A stretch of DNA of 64,000 bases from Hyphomonadaceae bacterium (GTDB lineage Bacteria > Pseudomonadota > Alphaproteobacteria > Caulobacterales > Hyphomonadaceae). Position numbers and translations under genes: made by a program. The stretch is from positions 248,001 to 312,000 of the forward strand of contig JALHLU010000001.1 of NCBI GenBank assembly GCA_022844345.1, given 5' to 3'. Shown here piece by piece: positions 61,873 to 64,000 of the stretch (positions are counted from its first letter, which is position 1; each line of letters starts with the position of its first letter). The notes beneath the pieces were generated by a model. The model had not been told where the DNA came from. It saw only the letters and a list, made by a program, of their open reading frames with translations, and searched no databases.

Positions 61873-63069
61873 ATGACCAAGGACACGAAAGACCGCAAGC
61901 CCGGCAATTGGCGCCCGCAGACCATGATGGTGCGTGGCGGGACGACCCGGTCCGAGCATGGCGAGACGTCCGAGGCGCTCTTCCTGAATTCGGGCTTTGT
62001 CTATGACAGCCCCGAGGAACAGTCGGCCCGCATGGCCGGCGAGAAAGCGGGCTACATCTATTCGCGCTACGCCAATCCCACCGTGCGCATGCTGGAGGAA
62101 CGGCTCTGCCTGCTGGAGGGCGCGGAGGATTGCCGCGCGACGGCGAGCGGCATGGCGGCGATCCACACGATGCTGGTGGCGCCGGTGAAGCCGGGCGATC
62201 GCATCGTGGCGCCGCGTGCGCTGTTCTCGTCCTGCATCTGGATCCTCAAGAACGTGATGCCGAAGATGGGCGTCGAGGTGACATGGGTGGATGGATCTGA
62301 CCCGAAGGAGTGGGAGCGCGCGCTGTCGAAGCCGTGCCGCTTCGTGCTGATCGAGACGCCGTCGAACCCGATGCTGGATGCGGTCGACATCCGTATGGTG
62401 GCCGATCTCACGCATGCCGCGGGCGGCGAGCTGATCGTCGACAACGTGTTCGCCTCACCGATTCTGCAGCGGCCGCTTGAGCTTGGCGCGGACTGGGTCG
62501 TCTATTCGACGACCAAGCACATGGACGGCCAGGGCCGCACGCTCGGCGGCGCCATTCTCGGCAAGGCGAAGGCGATCGAAGACAATATCCAGCAATATTA
62601 TCGCCATACCGGCCCTTCGATGTCGCCATTCAACGCGTGGATCGTGCTGAAGGGTCTCGAGACGATGGACCTGCGCGTGCGGGCGATGAGCGCTAATGCG
62701 CGCAAGATTGCCGATCGCCTCGCCGGCAATCCGAAAATCACGGCCGTGCGCTATCCCGGGCGCAGCGATCACCCCCACCACAACATCCACGCCGCGCAGA
62801 TGCCGGAAGCCGGCGGATCAATGGTGGCGTTCTCGCTGAAGGGCGGGCGGGAAGCCGCGTTCGGGATGCTGAACAAGCTGGGCCTCGTCGACATCTCCAA
62901 CAACCTTGGAGACGCCAAGTCGCTGATCACCCATCCGGCCACGACCACCCACCGGACGCTGACCGACGAGGAACGCGCGGCTATCGGGCTGGATGACACC
63001 TGGGTGCGGCTGTCGGTTGGTCTCGAGGATCCGGAAGACATCGTCGAGGACATCGAACGGGCGCTGTAG
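61873..63069 (+). CDS. metZ: O-succinylhomoserine sulfhydrylase
   Basis: 398 residues, Cys/Met-metabolism PLP-dependent family. IYSRYANPTVRMLEERLCLL, TASGMAAIHT, IVDNVFASPILQRPLELGAD and VYSTTKHMDGQGR (with the PLP-binding Lys) mark the family, and the sequence is closest to MetZ. It makes homocysteine from O-succinylhomoserine and sulfide. GAAAGG lies upstream of the ATG. A structured leader precedes the gene. Confidence 0.92.
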   Translation: MTKDTKDRKPGNWRPQTMMVRGGTTRSEHGETSEALFLNSGFVYDSPEEQSARMAGEKAGYIYSRYANPTVRMLEERLCLLEGAEDCRATASGMAAIHTMLVAPVKPGDRIVAPRALFSSCIWILKNVMPKMGVEVTWVDGSDPKEWERALSKPCRFVLIETPSNPMLDAVDIRMVADLTHAAGGELIVDNVFASPILQRPLELGADWVVYSTTKHMDGQGRTLGGAILGKAKAIEDNIQQYYRHTGPSMSPFNAWIVLKGLETMDLRVRAMSANARKIADRLAGNPKITAVRYPGRSDHPHHNIHAAQMPEAGGSMVAFSLKGGREAAFGMLNKLGLVDISNNLGDAKSLITHPATTTHRTLTDEERAAIGLDDTWVRLSVGLEDPEDIVEDIERAL

Positions 63070-63108
63070 CGCCCGCCTGCCCGACAGCCGGGCTGAACGA
63101 ACGGTTTA

Positions 63109-63143
63109 GTTGCGATTGCAAATGTTTTGTTTGCAATCGCAAC
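63109..63143. promoter_or_regulatory. Perfect inverted repeat upstream of YceI gene
   Basis: Two 14-bp perfect arms (GTTGCGATTGCAAA and its complement) with a 7-bp spacer, between metZ and the YceI gene. There is no T-run after it, so I favour an operator over a terminator. A MarR-like or similar dimeric regulator would fit, but none is adjacent. Confidence 0.55.
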
Positions 63144-63226
63144 AAACACGTCCATATCCCTCTCACAACACAAACACCGCGAAACTGCGGTGGGGGGCGT
63201 GGATGTCATTTGAGGGACTGTCTGCC

Positions 63227-63931
63227 ATGAAGAAGTTGTTCGCAGGCGCAAGCCTGTCCGTGATCCTGCTCGCCGCTTGCGCGCCCGCGCCGGCCACCGA
63301 AGCCGCGCCTGCCGCTGAAGCCGCTACAGCGACCGCGCCCGCCCCTGTCGCGATCACGGTTCCGGCGGGTGAGTATGCCTCCGATCCCAATCATTCGAGC
63401 GTTGGGTTCAAGCTCCAGCACCTCGGCCTGTCGCTCTATGCGCTGCAGTTCAAGACGTTCGATGCGACCGTGACGTTCGACCCGGCCAACATCGCGGCGT
63501 CGAAGGTCAGCGCCACCATCAAGGCCGCCGATATTCTGTCTGGATACCCGGGTGACTACGTCGCCAACCATGCCGGCACCAAGTTCAACAGCTGGGAGGA
63601 TGACCTCGCCAACTCGACCAACTTCCTCGACGCTGGCCAGTTTCCGACCATCACCTTCGTCTCGACGTCGGTCGAGCCCGCGGGCGAGCGCACAGCCAAG
63701 GTGACCGGCGACCTTACCCTGAAGGGCGTGACCAAGGCGGTGACGCTGGACGTGACCTTTGCCGGCGAGACCGCATCGCACCCGTTCTCGAAGGCGCCGG
63801 CCATCGGCTTCTCGGCCACCGGAACGTTCAAGCGTTCGGACTTCGGCCTCGACTACCTGCTGCCGTCCATCGTCGGCGATGAGGTGAAGGTCGATATCGA
63901 AGGCGACTTCATCCAGAAGACTGCCGGCTAA
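63227..63931 (+). CDS. YceI family lipoprotein
   Basis: 234 residues. Lipoprotein signal ending LLAAC|AP, then a Pro/Ala-rich linker and the YceI lipocalin-like barrel: YASDPNHSSVGFKLQHLGLS, then FDATVTFDPANIAASKV, then GDLTLKGVTKAVTLDVTF, and GFSATGTFKRSDFGLDYLLP. YceI proteins bind polyisoprenoids in the periplasm. I chose the ATG at 63227 because it starts the signal peptide directly; one at 63203 is in frame. Behind a strong palindrome and before a terminator. Confidence 0.9.
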   Translation: MKKLFAGASLSVILLAACAPAPATEAAPAAEAATATAPAPVAITVPAGEYASDPNHSSVGFKLQHLGLSLYALQFKTFDATVTFDPANIAASKVSATIKAADILSGYPGDYVANHAGTKFNSWEDDLANSTNFLDAGQFPTITFVSTSVEPAGERTAKVTGDLTLKGVTKAVTLDVTFAGETASHPFSKAPAIGFSATGTFKRSDFGLDYLLPSIVGDEVKVDIEGDFIQKTAG

Positions 63932-63955
63932 GCCCGCCAATCTGTTTCGTACACG

Positions 63956-63997
63956 CAAGGAGTGCGGGCGCTTGTCGTTCGCGCTCCTTGTCTTTAC
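63956..63997 (+). terminator. Candidate terminator after YceI gene
   Basis: A 7-bp stem (CAAGGAG and its complement) extends, with one wobble, to about 11 bp (GCG/CGC). TCTTT follows. 24 bp after the stop. Confidence 0.55.
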
Positions 63998-64000
63998 TCG

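Overview
The window is GC-rich, gene-dense bacterial chromosome. Gene content points to an alphaproteobacterium, probably of the Caulobacterales/Hyphomonadaceae type (inference from gene order, not from a marker search). Supporting blocks are fdxA-carD-rpoH, cobS close to a J-domain gene and bolA, aroK-aroB facing a secreted-protein gene and xerD, rpmB divergent from a DUF3108 gene, and a zwf-pgl-edd-eda Entner-Doudoroff set. I see no rRNA, CRISPR array, insertion sequence or prophage. There are two tRNA genes, Arg(CCT) and Gly(CCC).

Layout. 1-5.3 kb: a truncated TetR gene behind a perfect palindrome, lipoproteins, a dienelactone-hydrolase-like enzyme and a phytase-like esterase. 5.4-13.6 kb: a minus-strand block with cobT and cobS, a DUF885 peptidase-like lipoprotein, an FAD monooxygenase, a P-loop kinase, a second DLH enzyme, a GNAT and a Uma2 protein. 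13.8-21 kb: VOC protein, J-domain protein, BolA, a LuxR-type regulator with a structured RNA candidate behind it, aroB-aroK, and xerD. 21-26 kb: amidohydrolase, rpmB, DUF3108 and a low-GC DUF433/PIN-like pair. 26-32 kb: SUV3-like helicase, S4 protein, FdxA, CarD, RpoH. 32-41 kb: nuclease and DUF6883/DUF4926 genes, tRNA-Arg, SET-domain protein, a BlaI-M56-TonB regulatory cluster, an SDR and a membrane-anchored HTH-like protein. 41-46 kb: EttA, several small lipoproteins including one cystatin-like, fRMsr, MarR, tRNA-Gly. 46-55 kb: zwf-pgl, a curli operon, the first kynurenine-pathway enzymes, edd-eda. 55-64 kb: serine hydrolase, dCTP deaminase, GST, a CIO-type cytochrome bd operon, metZ, YceI.

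The main unusual signals are these. (1) Three copies of a 139-bp palindromic element, all exactly the same length. Their 36-bp arms are themselves hairpins, and the 53-bp core of one copy is inverted relative to its conserved outer flanks. (2) A second palindromic doublet family whose hairpin stems covary, and a third repeat that supplies the C-terminus of a predicted protein. (3) Two genes, a SUV3-like helicase and a GNAT acetyltransferase, with no ATG, GTG or TTG available but a CTG at good Shine-Dalgarno spacing. (4) A structured, terminator-ended RNA candidate downstream of the LuxR gene. (5) Two compact gene pairs resembling toxin-antitoxin modules.

The central-metabolism genes fit together. 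Zwf, Pgl, Edd and Eda form a complete Entner-Doudoroff route from glucose 6-phosphate to pyruvate, but the set is split by the curli and kynurenine operons. AroK and AroB feed aromatic amino-acid synthesis, and the TDO/kynureninase-like pair degrades tryptophan.
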